Shown: positions 36,450 to 45,600 of the stretch, piece after piece
How positions within the stretch are numbered: position 1 is the stretch's first letter
Layout of the letters: every line of letters begins with the position of its first letter
Source of the DNA: Butyrivibrio sp. Su6
Lineage (GTDB): Bacteria; Bacillota; Clostridia; Lachnospirales; Lachnospiraceae
Reading direction: 5' to 3'
Assembly (NCBI RefSeq): GCF_900108105.1
Contig: NZ_FNUR01000006.1
Coordinates: forward strand, 1 to 64,000
DNA length: 64,000 nucleotides
The notes under the pieces: model-generated
The model's database searches: none
The model's input: the letters and a program-made list of their open reading frames with translations, nothing else
Told to the model about the DNA's origin: nothing
Position numbers and translations under genes: made by a program

Positions 36450-37109
36450 TCAAATCCATGTTGCCCGAAGATTTCTGTATTCTGCGACCATAGGAGCAAG
36501 TTGCCTGAAACCTATGTGTCCGCCTGTTAACAGGTCGCCATATGTGTGACCGTCATCAACAAATTCAAATATCTGTAAGTCGTTAACATAGAAAGTGACT
36601 TTGTTCTTATTTTTTATAACCTTTATTTTGTACCATTCAGATTCCGGTGATGCGTCAGGAATAGGATCTGCCCCTTGAGCTACCAGGTGGAAACCATAGC
36701 TTTTTCTCAGATTGCAGGTGTGGAAGGCCCTTTCATCAGGCTCTTTTCTTCTGAAATAAGAAACGTGAAAAGCATTGATGTCACCACTGTGATACTGCTT
36801 ATATTCACCGGTTCTTTTGCTTAAACTCTCATCAAATATACTTCCGCCACTTCTGGCTTTCGCAGCAAAGAACATAATGGCCAGGCCTGGCTCTTTTAAC
36901 GGACGAAATTCCCATTCAATCTTCACATCAGAAGGAAACGCTTCAGGACACCATAAAACGTAGTTTGCTTTTTGCCCTTCACTGGCAGACAAGGCATTCT
37001 CAAGCCTCATAGCCCCATTGGGAAAACTGATCCTGGCACTGCCTTCAAGGATGAACTTTGAAATGTCTTCCTCACATGCAAGCGGATTTTCATAAATTAA
37101 CTTGCTCAT
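36450..37109 (-). CDS. DUF1961 family protein
   Basis: A 219-residue soluble protein with the features of DUF1961, a concanavalin-A-like jelly-roll domain found near polysaccharide-degradation genes. Evidence is the run of beta-strand segments: KANYVLWCPEAFPSDVKIEW, EPGLAIMFFAAKARSG, DINAFHVSYFRRKEP, KVTFYVNDLQIFEFVDD and GHIGFRQLAPMVAEYRNLRA. No signal peptide is present, so it acts inside the cell. It may bind or cleave an oligosaccharide. No carbohydrate gene lies beside it. GGGGGT lies 6 bases before ATG 37109. Confidence 0.8.
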   Translation of the reverse strand: MSKLIYENPLACEEDISKFILEGSARISFPNGAMRLENALSASEGQKANYVLWCPEAFPSDVKIEWEFRPLKEPGLAIMFFAAKARSGGSIFDESLSKRTGEYKQYHSGDINAFHVSYFRRKEPDERAFHTCNLRKSYGFHLVAQGADPIPDASPESEWYKIKVIKNKNKVTFYVNDLQIFEFVDDGHTYGDLLTGGHIGFRQLAPMVAEYRNLRATWI

Positions 37110-37347
37110 TTTGTAACCCCCAAAATAATGCTTAATACACTACAATGCCTATTATAGCAGATGGGTAGGTGGTTTGGATCATTGTTTTTTACTTGAATAT
37201 GATTTTCATCAGGGAAAAGAAATAGTGAAAAACATATTCTAAAAACCATTAATTATATAATGTTTTAATGGTTTACTAAGTTTGGCTTATGCTAACATGA
37301 CTTCGTTGTGAATTATGAATTATATATGTTTTGGAGGACATAGTGTT

Positions 37348-39372
37348 ATGTACAAGAAACTTTTAGCTAAGGTCACTGCTACGGCAATGGTTATTACAAT
37401 GGTTGCAACTTTTGGTTTTACATCTTTTGCAGCTGAAGAGGAATCAATTGAGTCGTCTGTTTCTGAAAATGCTATTACCCCGGAAAAAAATATGGCTTAT
37501 TATTCTACCAACGAGGACGATCATAAAGTAATTGAAGGTGATGTGGTAGAAGAAGGCTATTATGCTGTAGAGGCTCTAGGTGATGATGAAGTTAAAGTAA
37601 ATGGTTCTGTAGAAGGAAAAGTGCAGGCTTATCTGGGCGGAACAGTTGAGGTTACGGGTGATGTAACTTCAAATGGACACGAGAGCTTACTGGATTCAAC
37701 TGACTTAATTATTGGAGCTGATCCACGTAACGGACTTGTTACAGCAGCCGATGAGGGATCAAGTGTTAAGGTTGGCGGAAATGTAGATGGTTCCAGGATT
37801 ATTACGAAAAGTGAAGAAAATATATCTGGCTCACATACTACTCATTATGTTGATGATAAGGCAACTACAATAACAGAGTATGATACAAAGACCATTACAG
37901 GCGGTGCTTCTGCAGGTGTGTACGTAGCAGAAGGTGCTGATGTTGATGTTGAAGGAAATGTAGTAGGAGGTAGAACGGGTGCCTACGTAAGGGGCGAGAG
38001 TACATTAACCGTTGGTGGAAATGTAGTTTCCAACGGACAGGAGACTATTGAATCCGGTACAGAATATGTAAATGGTGAAGGTGCTTCTTTTACACGTCAT
38101 GTGAAAATCGTTGATGGAAAAGAAGACGTAACTTATACAGTTGATGAGGGTTCAACAGGAGTTCCTGCCGTAAATCAGAAGAGTTTTGATAGCCATGGTA
38201 TATACACAGATGGAAACGGAAAAATCGTGGTTGAAGGCGATGTTACCGGTCAGCAGTATGGTATTACTATTGCCAATGATGAAGATGGAAAAGCTGGAAG
38301 TATCGTGGTTTTAGGTACTATCAAGGGCGAAAAATATGGTCTGAATCTAGCTGGTGCTAATTCTATGTCCAAGTATGTTGAGGACAACAGTACAGGTGAA
38401 AGTTATGCAGTCAGGGCGCAAAAAGGCGGAGAAAAACTGGCAAAAGAAATGCCTCAGATAACAGTCTATGCTGTTGAGGGTGCAAAGGCAATAAGTGATG
38501 GAAAACTTGGTACCCGCTACGTTGAGGGTATCGGTGAAATACCTTATCGTGTTGAGTGCTATGAAGGCTTTAAAAATGTTTACGATTCAGTAGTAAGTGC
38601 TATCAACTACATAATCAAACAGGATGATAAGTCTAACGCAGATTACAGCATTACTGTGGATAAAGATACATCCAAGCAGGAAATTAACGGTAAGGAATAC
38701 TTTACAACAAAGATCAACCAGGCATTTGCAGTAGCTGCAAAGCTCCCTGAAGGTTACACCATAAGTGGTGGAGAAAATGTAACAGTTGTTGATAACGGAA
38801 ATGGAACCTTCTCACTTACACTGAATAATGTAAAGGGTGGAATCAACCTTAAGGCAGTACTTAGACCTGTTTCAACTGGTGATAATTCTTCATCAGGCGG
38901 TAATGACTATGAAGTAGTAGTTGAGGAAGTTACTCAGACTGCTCCTACTCCTACCCAGCCTGGTGCATTAGTTATTACAAGTACATCCGGTCAGGCAAAT
39001 GCAGCATCTAACCCTGAACAGGCAGCGCTTGTAGCAGCAATCAGTGGAGAAAAGCCAGCTCAGACAATATCATTCAGCGTTGGAAAGGTTACACCACAGC
39101 AGTACAAGGAAGCTGTTATAAATAATGTGGCGTCAGTTCCTGCAAACGGTGCTCTTAACCTTGTTACAGACAAGCCTTCAGTAATTGATTACAAGATGGT
39201 AGAAGCTCTTTCAGCCAGAAGTGATATTGATGTAAACGTAGTATTTAATTATGGCGGCAAGAGATACAAAGTTGTTATTCCTGCAGGATATGATATGAAG
39301 AGCCTTCTTGATAAAAATGGCTATTGCGGATTCTTAAGACTCCTTGCAGTACTCGGCGGTGAAACAATCTAA
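37348..39372 (+). CDS. Secreted beta-solenoid-like repeat protein
   Basis: A 674-residue exported protein. A Sec signal covers about residues 1-29 (KLLAKVTATAMVITMVATFG, cut near SFA-AEE). The N-terminal ~370 residues repeat a loose motif: VKVNGSVEGKVQAYLGGTV, VKVGGNVDGS, VDVEGNVVGGRTGAYV, LTVGGNVVSNG, IVVEGDVTGQQYGI, a pattern typical of right-handed beta-helix or adhesin passengers. A ~110-residue domain and a Pro/Thr linker follow, and the C-terminus (YGGKRYKVVIPAGYDMKS, then GYCGFLRLLAV) is a domain I recall on many Lachnospiraceae secreted proteins. No LPXTG. GGAGG fixes ATG 37348. Role unknown; surface attachment is a guess. Confidence 0.75.
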   Translation: MYKKLLAKVTATAMVITMVATFGFTSFAAEEESIESSVSENAITPEKNMAYYSTNEDDHKVIEGDVVEEGYYAVEALGDDEVKVNGSVEGKVQAYLGGTVEVTGDVTSNGHESLLDSTDLIIGADPRNGLVTAADEGSSVKVGGNVDGSRIITKSEENISGSHTTHYVDDKATTITEYDTKTITGGASAGVYVAEGADVDVEGNVVGGRTGAYVRGESTLTVGGNVVSNGQETIESGTEYVNGEGASFTRHVKIVDGKEDVTYTVDEGSTGVPAVNQKSFDSHGIYTDGNGKIVVEGDVTGQQYGITIANDEDGKAGSIVVLGTIKGEKYGLNLAGANSMSKYVEDNSTGESYAVRAQKGGEKLAKEMPQITVYAVEGAKAISDGKLGTRYVEGIGEIPYRVECYEGFKNVYDSVVSAINYIIKQDDKSNADYSITVDKDTSKQEINGKEYFTTKINQAFAVAAKLPEGYTISGGENVTVVDNGNGTFSLTLNNVKGGINLKAVLRPVSTGDNSSSGGNDYEVVVEEVTQTAPTPTQPGALVITSTSGQANAASNPEQAALVAAISGEKPAQTISFSVGKVTPQQYKEAVINNVASVPANGALNLVTDKPSVIDYKMVEALSARSDIDVNVVFNYGGKRYKVVIPAGYDMKSLLDKNGYCGFLRLLAVLGGETI

Positions 39373-39441
39373 TATTAGAAACAGATAAATGAACAGATAA
39401 ATGATGTTGCTTTACAACTGATTTATTTGAATGAATTTTTA

Positions 39442-39487
39442 AAGCACGCATGTTTGGCTATACGCTGAACATGCGTGCTTCATTTTT
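39442..39487 (+). terminator. Terminator after the secreted repeat protein
   Basis: AAGCACGCATGTT / AACATGCGTGCTT, 13 perfect bp with a 13-base loop, then CATTTTT. Confidence 0.9.
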
Positions 39488-39624
39488 GTATAAGAGTAAG
39501 AAATTGGCTACGTACAAGGGCCTCTGGTTCTGTATCTTTTTGCTGATATCTTTTGGGAGAAAACATCGAATAAAGATGTATGTCTAAAAAATTCCGGTAC
39601 TTTTTGGGGTACTTTTGGCAGATG

Positions 39625-39962
39625 TACGGATAAGAATGCTGATAAAGTGCAATCTTATCCGTACAATCTGTCAGTAGATAGTTCATTTTCCGCGTGACAT
39701 ACGGATAAGACAGCGTACAACGTGCAATCTTATCCGTACAATCTGTCAGTAGATAGTGCATTTTGCACGTGACATACGGATAAGACAGCATGCAACGTGC
39801 AATCTTATCCGTACAATCTGTCAGTAGACACTTCATTTCCCGCGTGACGTACGGATAAGACAGCATACAACATGCAATCTTATCCGTAAAAGGAAAGATC
39901 ATTGAGCAAAAATGACCATATTGTACGGATAAAAATAAAGAATAGTGCTGAAGTTATCCGTA
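39625..39962. repeat. 75-bp tandem hairpin repeat array (five hairpins)
   Basis: TACGGATAAGA and TCTTATCCGTA form 39-base hairpins at 39625, 39700, 39775 and 39850, exactly 75 bp apart; a fifth, shorter copy (TACGGATAA/TTATCCGTA) is at 39924-39962. The 36-base stretches between the first four hairpins are also nearly identical (start CAATCTGTCAGTAGA), so this is tandem duplication, not CRISPR. The unit length of 25 codons keeps a minus-strand frame open, but that frame lacks a ribosome site. The 39373-40012 gap holds only this array and the terminator. Confidence 0.9.
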
Positions 39963-40012
39963 CGATGGGATGAAAAGGAGAAAATCTACAAGTATCACTT
40001 TAAATGAGTGGT

Positions 40013-40417
40013 TTATTTAAACGGCACATGAGCTCCTGTGAAGGAGACTACTGCAATCAGCTTATCAAGATCGTCTGTTACAGTGACTTCGAAGAAGCTG
40101 TTTCTTTTGCCGTTTTTTAAGAGTCTGGCTTCTGCAAAAAGCTTGTTTCCTTTGGTTGCTGACATGAAATTTGCCTGACCTACAAGGCTAACTGTTGCGC
40201 ACTCTTTTCCATAATTGGATGCTACTGCGAAGGCAAAATCAGCCAGTGTATAGATGGCGCCGCCCATTATGCCGCCATAGGCATTTTTGTGTTTTGGAGT
40301 AAGTTCCATGCTGCATTTTGCATAGTTTTCACCTATCTCATCGATAACGGCACCGGAAAGCTCTGTGGCATACAGATCTTTTGAAAAAACTTCTCTTGCA
40401 TCTTCAAGTGTTCCCAT
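40013..40417 (-). CDS. PaaI-type hotdog thioesterase
   Basis: A 134-residue single hotdog domain. The PaaI/YdiI signature is present: HKNAYGGIMGGAIYTLADFA with the helix and catalytic Asp, followed by the strands VSLVGQANFMSATKGNKLFA and NSFFEVTVTDD. It probably hydrolyses an acyl-CoA, typically aryl-CoA or small-chain; the substrate is not predictable. GGGGATAAAAC leads into ATG 40417. It runs in the same direction as aroQ, 75 bases downstream of it, so co-transcription is possible but no functional link is apparent. Confidence 0.9.
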   Translation of the reverse strand: MGTLEDAREVFSKDLYATELSGAVIDEIGENYAKCSMELTPKHKNAYGGIMGGAIYTLADFAFAVASNYGKECATVSLVGQANFMSATKGNKLFAEARLLKNGKRNSFFEVTVTDDLDKLIAVVSFTGAHVPFK

Positions 40418-40492
40418 GTTTTATCCCCAATTTGTTGTTGATTATCAAGTAAAATTGCCAGGGTCAATTTTAAGTGTAAATCAATATTAGTA

Positions 40493-40933
40493 TTATTTTG
40501 TTACAGTTTCTTTTATGAAATCCATAGCCTCAAGATAGCCATTAAGCCCATGACCATAGATCTGTTTATCGCAGGCCGGAGCAGTTACGGAAATCTTGCG
40601 GAATTCTTCTCGTGACTGGATATCTGAAATATGTACTTCTACCTTTACGATTTGCTCGATGCTCTTTAATGCATCGTGGATAGCGTAGCTGTAATGTGTA
40701 TAAGCTCCTGGATTAATTACGATTCCCTGGGTTCCATCACTATAGGCTTCCTGTATTCTGTCTATAATTGCGCCTTCATGATTGGACTGGAATATTATGA
40801 CCTCATCACCGTCTGCTGCAGCTTTTTCTTTTATCGTATTGCAGAGATATGCATAATCCTGATTTCCATATATAGCCTTTTCTCTTATTCCAAGGAAATT
40901 GAGATTTGGTCCGTTGATTACAAGAATTTTCAT
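40493..40933 (-). CDS. aroQ: Type II 3-dehydroquinate dehydratase
   Basis: Third step of the shikimate pathway, 3-dehydroquinate to 3-dehydroshikimate. The N-terminal KILVINGPNLNFLGIRE and IYG (catalytic Tyr22), the substrate loop NPGAYTHYSYAIHDAL and VEVHISDI (catalytic His) match the type II family; GHGLNGY closes the active site. Length 146 is typical of the dodecameric enzyme. It stands apart from other aro genes here. The start is preceded by AGGAGCAGAAAGAAC, a spacing of about 9. Confidence 0.95.
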   Translation of the reverse strand: MKILVINGPNLNFLGIREKAIYGNQDYAYLCNTIKEKAAADGDEVIIFQSNHEGAIIDRIQEAYSDGTQGIVINPGAYTHYSYAIHDALKSIEQIVKVEVHISDIQSREEFRKISVTAPACDKQIYGHGLNGYLEAMDFIKETVTK

Positions 40934-41080
40934 GTTCTTTCTGCTCCTGTTTCCAAATTTATCATGTTAAAAAAGATTATAAATAATGAGAAGGCAGAAT
41001 AAAAGGAAAAAATACTCATTCAGAAAAAACAAATGTGAAAATAGGGGTCAGAAAAATGCAAAATAAAAACAAAATTCCCC

Positions 41081-41109
41081 TTGCACCTGCTATTGAATTG
41101 GTGTATAAA
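41081..41109 (+). promoter_or_regulatory. Promoter of the thiamine operon
   Basis: TTGCAC 41081-41086, 17-bp spacer, TATAAA 41104-41109; the predicted start is about 12 bases ahead of the TPP aptamer. Confidence 0.75.
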
Positions 41110-41128
41110 GAGAAAGGAAAATTTAACA

Positions 41129-41214
41129 GACGGGAGCTTGTATTACAGGCTGAGAGGAAGGTGTGACCTTCGACCGAGAACCTGATTTGGATAATGCCAA
41201 CGTAGGGATGCCTG
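41129..41214 (+). promoter_or_regulatory. TPP riboswitch (THI element)
   Basis: The invariant blocks of the TPP aptamer are all present: CTGAGA at 41150-41155, ACCTGAT at 41180-41186, then TGGATAATGCCAACGTAGGG. A side hairpin GCTTGT/ACAGGC is followed by the pyrimidine-sensing arm. A terminator lies 18 bases downstream, so binding of thiamine pyrophosphate should stop transcription of thiW-thiM-thiE-thiD-thiC. Confidence 0.95.
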
Positions 41215-41231
41215 ATACTAGGAGAATATTC

Positions 41232-41266
41232 GCGGAAGCAACCAAACAAGGTTACTTCCGCTTTTT
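41232..41266 (+). terminator. Riboswitch-controlled terminator
   Basis: GCGGAAG / CTTCCGC with inner AACC/GGTT pairing, followed by TTTTT. This is the expression platform of the TPP riboswitch. Confidence 0.85.
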
Positions 41267-41317
41267 GCGTGTAAAGCACATAGCATTTACGAGTTTGTGT
41301 CTGCTTTACACGCAAAA
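41263..41317 (+). promoter_or_regulatory. Second long hairpin in the thi leader
   Basis: TTTTGCGTGTAAAGCA (41263-41278) is perfectly complementary to 41302-41317, 16 bp with a 23-base loop. It begins inside the U run of the riboswitch terminator, so its formation competes with release at that site only after read-through. Role unknown: 5'-end stabilisation of the thi mRNA is one possibility. Confidence 0.6.
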
Positions 41318-41394
41318 CACGAAGCAATGCAGCAGAGTGGATAGGAACCTTGTGAATATTATGAGCAAAACCGTCTGAGAAAAGGAGAAAAGGT

Positions 41395-41928
41395 ATGAAA
41401 AAAAGTAACTGGTTATTAAGGATGGTAATGCTTGCAATGTTCGTTGCACTCGGGGTGGTAATATCACCGATTTTGAGGATTGAGGGAATGTGCCCAATGG
41501 CGCATCTTATCAACATCACCTGTGCTGTGTTTATGGGACCTGCCTATGCATTTTTGTGCGCTGTTCTGATCGGAGTTATCAGAATGATGATTATGGGCAT
41601 CCCTCCGCTTGCTCTTACAGGAGCTGTGTTTGGGGCAGCACTTTCCGGTATTTTCTACAAACTTTCCAAAGGAAAGATCATAGCAGCTGTTCTTGGGGAG
41701 ATCATTGGAACAGGAATCATCGGAGCAATAGTTTCATATCCGGTAATGACTTATATCTGGGGAAAACAGGGACTTACATGGTTCTTCTATGTACCATCAT
41801 TTATCTGCGGAACCCTCATTGGAGGAAGCATAGCATTTTTGCTTCTTAACAGATTGGAGGCAGCAGGTGCTCTTTCAAAGATCCAGAACAGTTTAAAAGA
41901 CATTGAAACAAAGGAAAAGGCGGCATAA
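41395..41928 (+). CDS. thiW: ThiW, ECF transporter S component for thiazole
   Basis: Membrane substrate-binding subunit that imports a thiamine precursor (probably hydroxyethylthiazole) with a shared ECF energising module. 177 residues, five to six helices. Characteristic stretches are MLAMFVALGVVISPILRIEG, MCPMAHLINITCAVFMGPAY and GIPPLALTGAVFGAALSG. Being directly behind the TPP riboswitch and coupled (TAATG) to thiM, the thiazole kinase, supports thiazole as substrate. No ECF ATPase or T subunit lies in this operon. AAAGGAGAAAAGGT precedes ATG 41395. Confidence 0.92.
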   Translation: MKKSNWLLRMVMLAMFVALGVVISPILRIEGMCPMAHLINITCAVFMGPAYAFLCAVLIGVIRMMIMGIPPLALTGAVFGAALSGIFYKLSKGKIIAAVLGEIIGTGIIGAIVSYPVMTYIWGKQGLTWFFYVPSFICGTLIGGSIAFLLLNRLEAAGALSKIQNSLKDIETKEKAA

Positions 41929-42761
41929 TGGCTGATTTGATCCATTGTATTACAAATCCAATATCTATGATGCAGTGTGCCAATGCGGTTTTGGCTCTCG
42001 GTGATAAGCCCATAATGGCTGAGCATCCATTGGAGGTAAAAGAAATAACAAATGATGCATCAGCGCTTCTATTAAATCTTGGGAATATATCTGATTCAAG
42101 GATGGAAGCTATGAAAATATCATTTGAGGCAGCTCTTTTTAAAGGGCTGCCTATTGTGCTTGATGCGGTAGGAACTGCCTGTTCAGAGCTTAGAAGGAAA
42201 TTTGCTTTGGGACTTATAAAAGAAAGAGAAGCTTTAATGCGCGATGAGAGCAGGGACTTCAAAGGATTCTTTTTGATAAAGGGCAACAATTCAGAGATAA
42301 AGGCGCTTCTTGATGAAAACTATAGGGGGCTTGGCGTTGATGCTGATGAACGCTTAAAAAAAGAAGACTCAATCAGTGCTTCAATAAAACTTGCAACAAG
42401 TCTTAATGCAACTGTTTTGTGTAGTGGCGAGACGGATGTGATAACTGATGGGGAAAAGACATTCCTTATATCGAACGGAGTCTCAGAAATGGGAAATATT
42501 ACCGGTACAGGTTGCATGCTTGGGGCGATATGCGCAAGCTTTTTGGCCAAAGAACAAAGCATAGATCAGGTTATAAAAGCCTGTGCGTTTTTTGGAATTG
42601 CAGGCGAGTTGGCAAGAGAAGAACTGTTAAAGAATCAAAAGGATATGAATGAAAGAGTCAGCCCAATAGGCTGTGGAAGTTTCCTTATAAAACTTTTGGA
42701 TGAACTATCAGTTGTAAACGAAGATATCATAGAAAAACGGATTAATTTGGATTACATATAA
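41928..42761 (+). CDS. thiM: Hydroxyethylthiazole kinase
   Basis: Phosphorylates salvaged 4-methyl-5-(2-hydroxyethyl)thiazole with ATP. The N-terminus runs LIHCITNPISMMQCANAVLA, followed by the GDKPIMAEHPLEV site; the ribokinase-like C-terminal motif is GNITGTGCMLGAICASF, with the catalytic Cys in GTGCML. Length 277 is typical. The ATG overlaps the thiW stop, so uptake and trapping are coupled. No thiazole-synthesis genes (thiG, thiH, thiS, thiF) are in the window, so this organism may depend on salvaged thiazole, unless they lie elsewhere. Confidence 0.95.
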   Translation: MADLIHCITNPISMMQCANAVLALGDKPIMAEHPLEVKEITNDASALLLNLGNISDSRMEAMKISFEAALFKGLPIVLDAVGTACSELRRKFALGLIKEREALMRDESRDFKGFFLIKGNNSEIKALLDENYRGLGVDADERLKKEDSISASIKLATSLNATVLCSGETDVITDGEKTFLISNGVSEMGNITGTGCMLGAICASFLAKEQSIDQVIKACAFFGIAGELAREELLKNQKDMNERVSPIGCGSFLIKLLDELSVVNEDIIEKRINLDYI

Positions 42762-42787
42762 CATATGAAAGAAGCAGGAAAAGTTAA

Positions 42788-43429
42788 ATGAGCAGAATAG
42801 ACAAAGCGCAAATGAAGCTGTATCTGGTGACAGATAGTACTAACCTGCCGGAAGAGATTTTTTTAAAGAAGGTAGAAGATGCCTTGCGAGGCGGGGTGAC
42901 CATGCTTCAGATAAGGGAAAAAGACAAGACTACAAGAGACTACATTGAACTTGCGGCAAAGACTCATGAAATAGCTAAAAGATACAATGTGCCATTAATA
43001 ATAGATGACAGAGTGGACGTTGCCATGGCTGTTGATGCCGAGGGCGTGCACCTTGGACAGAGCGATATGCAGGTGGATAAAGCAAGGAAAATCTTTGGTG
43101 AAAAGAAAATAATAGGTGCCACCACAAAGACAGTTCCACAGGCCCTTGAAGCATACCAGAATGGCGCAGATTATCTGGGAGTTGGAGCAATTTATCCGAC
43201 GACTACCAAAGTAAAAACGGTTCTCACTTCTGTGGATACTCTGACAGATATCTGCAATAGCGTTCCTATTCCTGCCAATGCCATAGGCGGTCTTAATAAA
43301 AATAACATTGATGTGTTAAAAAATGCTCCGATTGCCGGAATATGCGTGGTTTCTGCAATTATGAAGGCAGAAGATTCATACGAGGCGGCAAAAGAGCTGC
43401 TTAAGGCATACGAGGAACTAAAAGCATGA
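42788..43429 (+). CDS. thiE: Thiamine-phosphate synthase
   Basis: Joins HMP-pyrophosphate and thiazole phosphate to thiamine phosphate. A 213-residue TIM barrel with KLYLVTDSTNLPEEIFLKKV at the start, the phosphate loops GVTMLQIREKDKTTRDYI and LIIDDRVDVAMAVDAEGVHL, GQSDM and GADYLGVGAIYPTTTK. AGAAGCAGGAAAAG gives a modest ribosome site before ATG 42788. The last bases overlap the start of thiD (ATGA). Confidence 0.95.
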   Translation: MSRIDKAQMKLYLVTDSTNLPEEIFLKKVEDALRGGVTMLQIREKDKTTRDYIELAAKTHEIAKRYNVPLIIDDRVDVAMAVDAEGVHLGQSDMQVDKARKIFGEKKIIGATTKTVPQALEAYQNGADYLGVGAIYPTTTKVKTVLTSVDTLTDICNSVPIPANAIGGLNKNNIDVLKNAPIAGICVVSAIMKAEDSYEAAKELLKAYEELKA

Positions 43430-44211
43430 AAACAGTATTAACAATAGCGGGAAGCGACTGTTCAGGCGGAGCCGGGATCCAGGCAGATCTTAAAACGATT
43501 GAAGCTCATGGATTGTATGGCATGAGCGTTATCACGGCTTTGACTGCGCAGAACACGCTTGGAATCAGCGGGATCATGGCGGTGGATGCTGAATTTGTAA
43601 AAAAACAGCTTGAGGCAATATTTGATGACATAAGGCCAGATGCCATAAAAATTGGAATGCTTCCTGATGCAGATGTTATGAAGGCTGTAAGGGACGTGCT
43701 TGTTGCTTATAAGGCATCAAATATCGTACTTGATCCTGTTCTTGGCTCAACATCAGGGACGGAGCTTTCCAAAAAGGAAGCGAGAGAGTTCCTTAAAAAT
43801 GAGCTCTTTTGCCTATGTGATCTGGTAACCCCTAACATTCCGGAAGCTGAAATACTCAGCGGGAGAAAAATAGACTCAAAGAAAGATATGGAAGATGTTG
43901 CCAGATCTTTGTCGGAAGAATATGGCAGCAGCTTTTTAGTAAAGGGTGGACACAGCTCTTTTGACAAGGAGGATGAGGCTTGTGACTGTCTGTATCATAG
44001 AAATTCTATCTTTATAGAAGGAAGGCGGATAAATAATCCTAATACACATGGCACGGGATGCACGTTATCAAGTGCTATTGCCTGCAATCTGGCTTGCGGC
44101 CTTACCGTGGAAGAGTCAGTAAAAAAAGCTAAAGAATACATTGGTAAGTGCATATCGGCGGGACTTGATATCGGCAGAGGCAGGGGACCTCTTTTACATA
44201 ATTTGAGGTAA
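43426..44211 (+). CDS. thiD: Hydroxymethylpyrimidine/phosphomethylpyrimidine kinase
   Basis: Two successive phosphorylations of HMP to HMP-pyrophosphate. The ribokinase-type N-terminus [20 protein letters not shown] and the QNTLGISGI block are diagnostic, as is the C-terminal [20 protein letters not shown] with the Cys/anion-hole motif GTGC. Length 261 is standard. It overlaps thiE by 4 bases and lies 40 bases before thiC, which makes its substrate. It is part of the single riboswitch-governed transcript. Confidence 0.95.
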   Translation: MKTVLTIAGSDCSGGAGIQADLKTIEAHGLYGMSVITALTAQNTLGISGIMAVDAEFVKKQLEAIFDDIRPDAIKIGMLPDADVMKAVRDVLVAYKASNIVLDPVLGSTSGTELSKKEAREFLKNELFCLCDLVTPNIPEAEILSGRKIDSKKDMEDVARSLSEEYGSSFLVKGGHSSFDKEDEACDCLYHRNSIFIEGRRINNPNTHGTGCTLSSAIACNLACGLTVEESVKKAKEYIGKCISAGLDIGRGRGPLLHNLR

Positions 44212-44251
44212 CTCTGAATATTTACAAAATAAAAACTTGAGGAGAAAAGGT

Positions 44252-45556
44252 ATGACAAATTACACAACACAGATGGATGCTGCAAGGAAGGGAATCATAA
44301 CACCTCAGATGGAGGCTGTTGCAAAGGACGAGTACAGATCAGCAGAAGAAATAAGGGACCTTGTAGCAAGGGGACAGGTAGCAATCTGTGCTAACAAGAA
44401 CCATAAGTGCCTAGTACCAAAGGGCGTAGGCTCAATGCTAAAAACAAAGATAAACGTAAATCTTGGAGTTTCAAGGGACTGCAAGGATTATGATGTTGAG
44501 ATGGAAAAAGTGATGGCGGCCGTAAACATGGGCGCTGACGCCATTATGGATCTGTCTTCTCACGGGAACACACAGCCCTTTAGAAAAAAGCTTGTTGAAG
44601 AATGCCCTGTAATGCTGGGAACAGTGCCGGTTTATGACAGTGTTATCCACTATCAGAGGGATCTTTCTGAACTTACAGCCAAAGATTTTATCGATGTTAT
44701 AAGGCTTCATGCTGAGGATGGTGTTGATTTCGTGACACTTCACTGCGGAATAACCAGAAAGACCATTGATCAGATAAAAAGACATAAGAGAAAAATGAAT
44801 ATTGTCTCAAGGGGCGGCTCCCTTGTTTTTGCATGGATGAGCATGACAGGAGAAGAAAATCCCTTCTATGAATACTTTGATGAGATCCTTGAAATATGCA
44901 GAGAACATGATGTGACAATCTCCCTGGGAGATGCCTGCAGACCGGGATGCCTTGCGGATGCCAGCGATGTATGCCAGATTGAAGAGCTGGTAAGACTTGG
45001 AGAACTGACAAAGAGAGCTTGGGAAAAAGATGTTCAGGTCATGGTTGAAGGACCGGGACATGTGCCAATGGATCAGATCGAGGCCAATATGAAGATGCAG
45101 CAGACAATCTGCATGGGAGCTCCTTTCTATGTACTTGGACCTCTTGTTACTGATATTGCACCGGGATATGACCATATCACATCTGCAATCGGTGGTGCAA
45201 TCGCAGGGGCGGCAGGCGCAGCTTTCCTTTGCTATGTGACACCGGCTGAGCACCTTGCTCTTCCAAATGTAGACGATGTAAAGCAGGGAATTATCGCATC
45301 TAAGATAGCGGCCCATGCTGCTGATATAGCAAAAAAGATCCCACATGCCATGGACATCGACAATGAAATGGCTGATGCCAGAAAGAATTTTGACTGGGAT
45401 AAACAGTGGGAGTGTGCCATCGACCCTGAAACTGCGAAGGCTATAAGAGCCGACAGAGCACCTGAATTTGATGATACCTGCTCTATGTGTGGTAAATTCT
45501 GCGCTGTCAGGAGCATGAACAAAGCACTTGCTGGAGAACATATTGACATATTATAA
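44252..45556 (+). CDS. thiC: Phosphomethylpyrimidine synthase
   Basis: Radical-SAM rearrangement of aminoimidazole ribotide to HMP phosphate. The C-terminal cluster motif CX2CX4C is present (Cys410, Cys413, Cys418 in [11 protein letters not shown]), as are [17 protein letters not shown] and [18 protein letters not shown]. Length 434 fits the short bacterial form. ATG 44252 follows GAGGAG; a TTG 15 bases upstream would include the ribosome site. AIR is shared with the purine pathway, and purL lies in the same window. Confidence 0.96.
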   Translation: MTNYTTQMDAARKGIITPQMEAVAKDEYRSAEEIRDLVARGQVAICANKNHKCLVPKGVGSMLKTKINVNLGVSRDCKDYDVEMEKVMAAVNMGADAIMDLSSHGNTQPFRKKLVEECPVMLGTVPVYDSVIHYQRDLSELTAKDFIDVIRLHAEDGVDFVTLHCGITRKTIDQIKRHKRKMNIVSRGGSLVFAWMSMTGEENPFYEYFDEILEICREHDVTISLGDACRPGCLADASDVCQIEELVRLGELTKRAWEKDVQVMVEGPGHVPMDQIEANMKMQQTICMGAPFYVLGPLVTDIAPGYDHITSAIGGAIAGAAGAAFLCYVTPAEHLALPNVDDVKQGIIASKIAAHAADIAKKIPHAMDIDNEMADARKNFDWDKQWECAIDPETAKAIRADRAPEFDDTCSMCGKFCAVRSMNKALAGEHIDIL

Positions 45557-45600
45557 TTAGATAGACTATCCCGTAAAAAAATAGTTGAAAAAAACAAGTC

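Noticed and set aside
39480-39902. 140-residue minus-strand protein with 25-residue YPYVT repeats
   Set aside because: The frame is open because the tandem unit is 75 bp. No ribosome site precedes its ATG, and the hairpin arms explain the conservation better.
39625-39962. CRISPR array with 39-bp palindromic repeats and 36-bp spacers
   Set aside because: The would-be spacers of the first four units are nearly identical, so the unit is a 75-bp tandem duplication.
41056-41166. 36-codon open frame over the thi promoter and riboswitch
   Set aside because: It begins upstream of the promoter and runs into the TPP aptamer, so it would not be transcribed as a message.
44807-45541. 244-codon frame antisense to thiC
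   Set aside because: Shadow of a strongly conserved gene; its composition (Cys, Ser, His rich) is typical of antisense frames.
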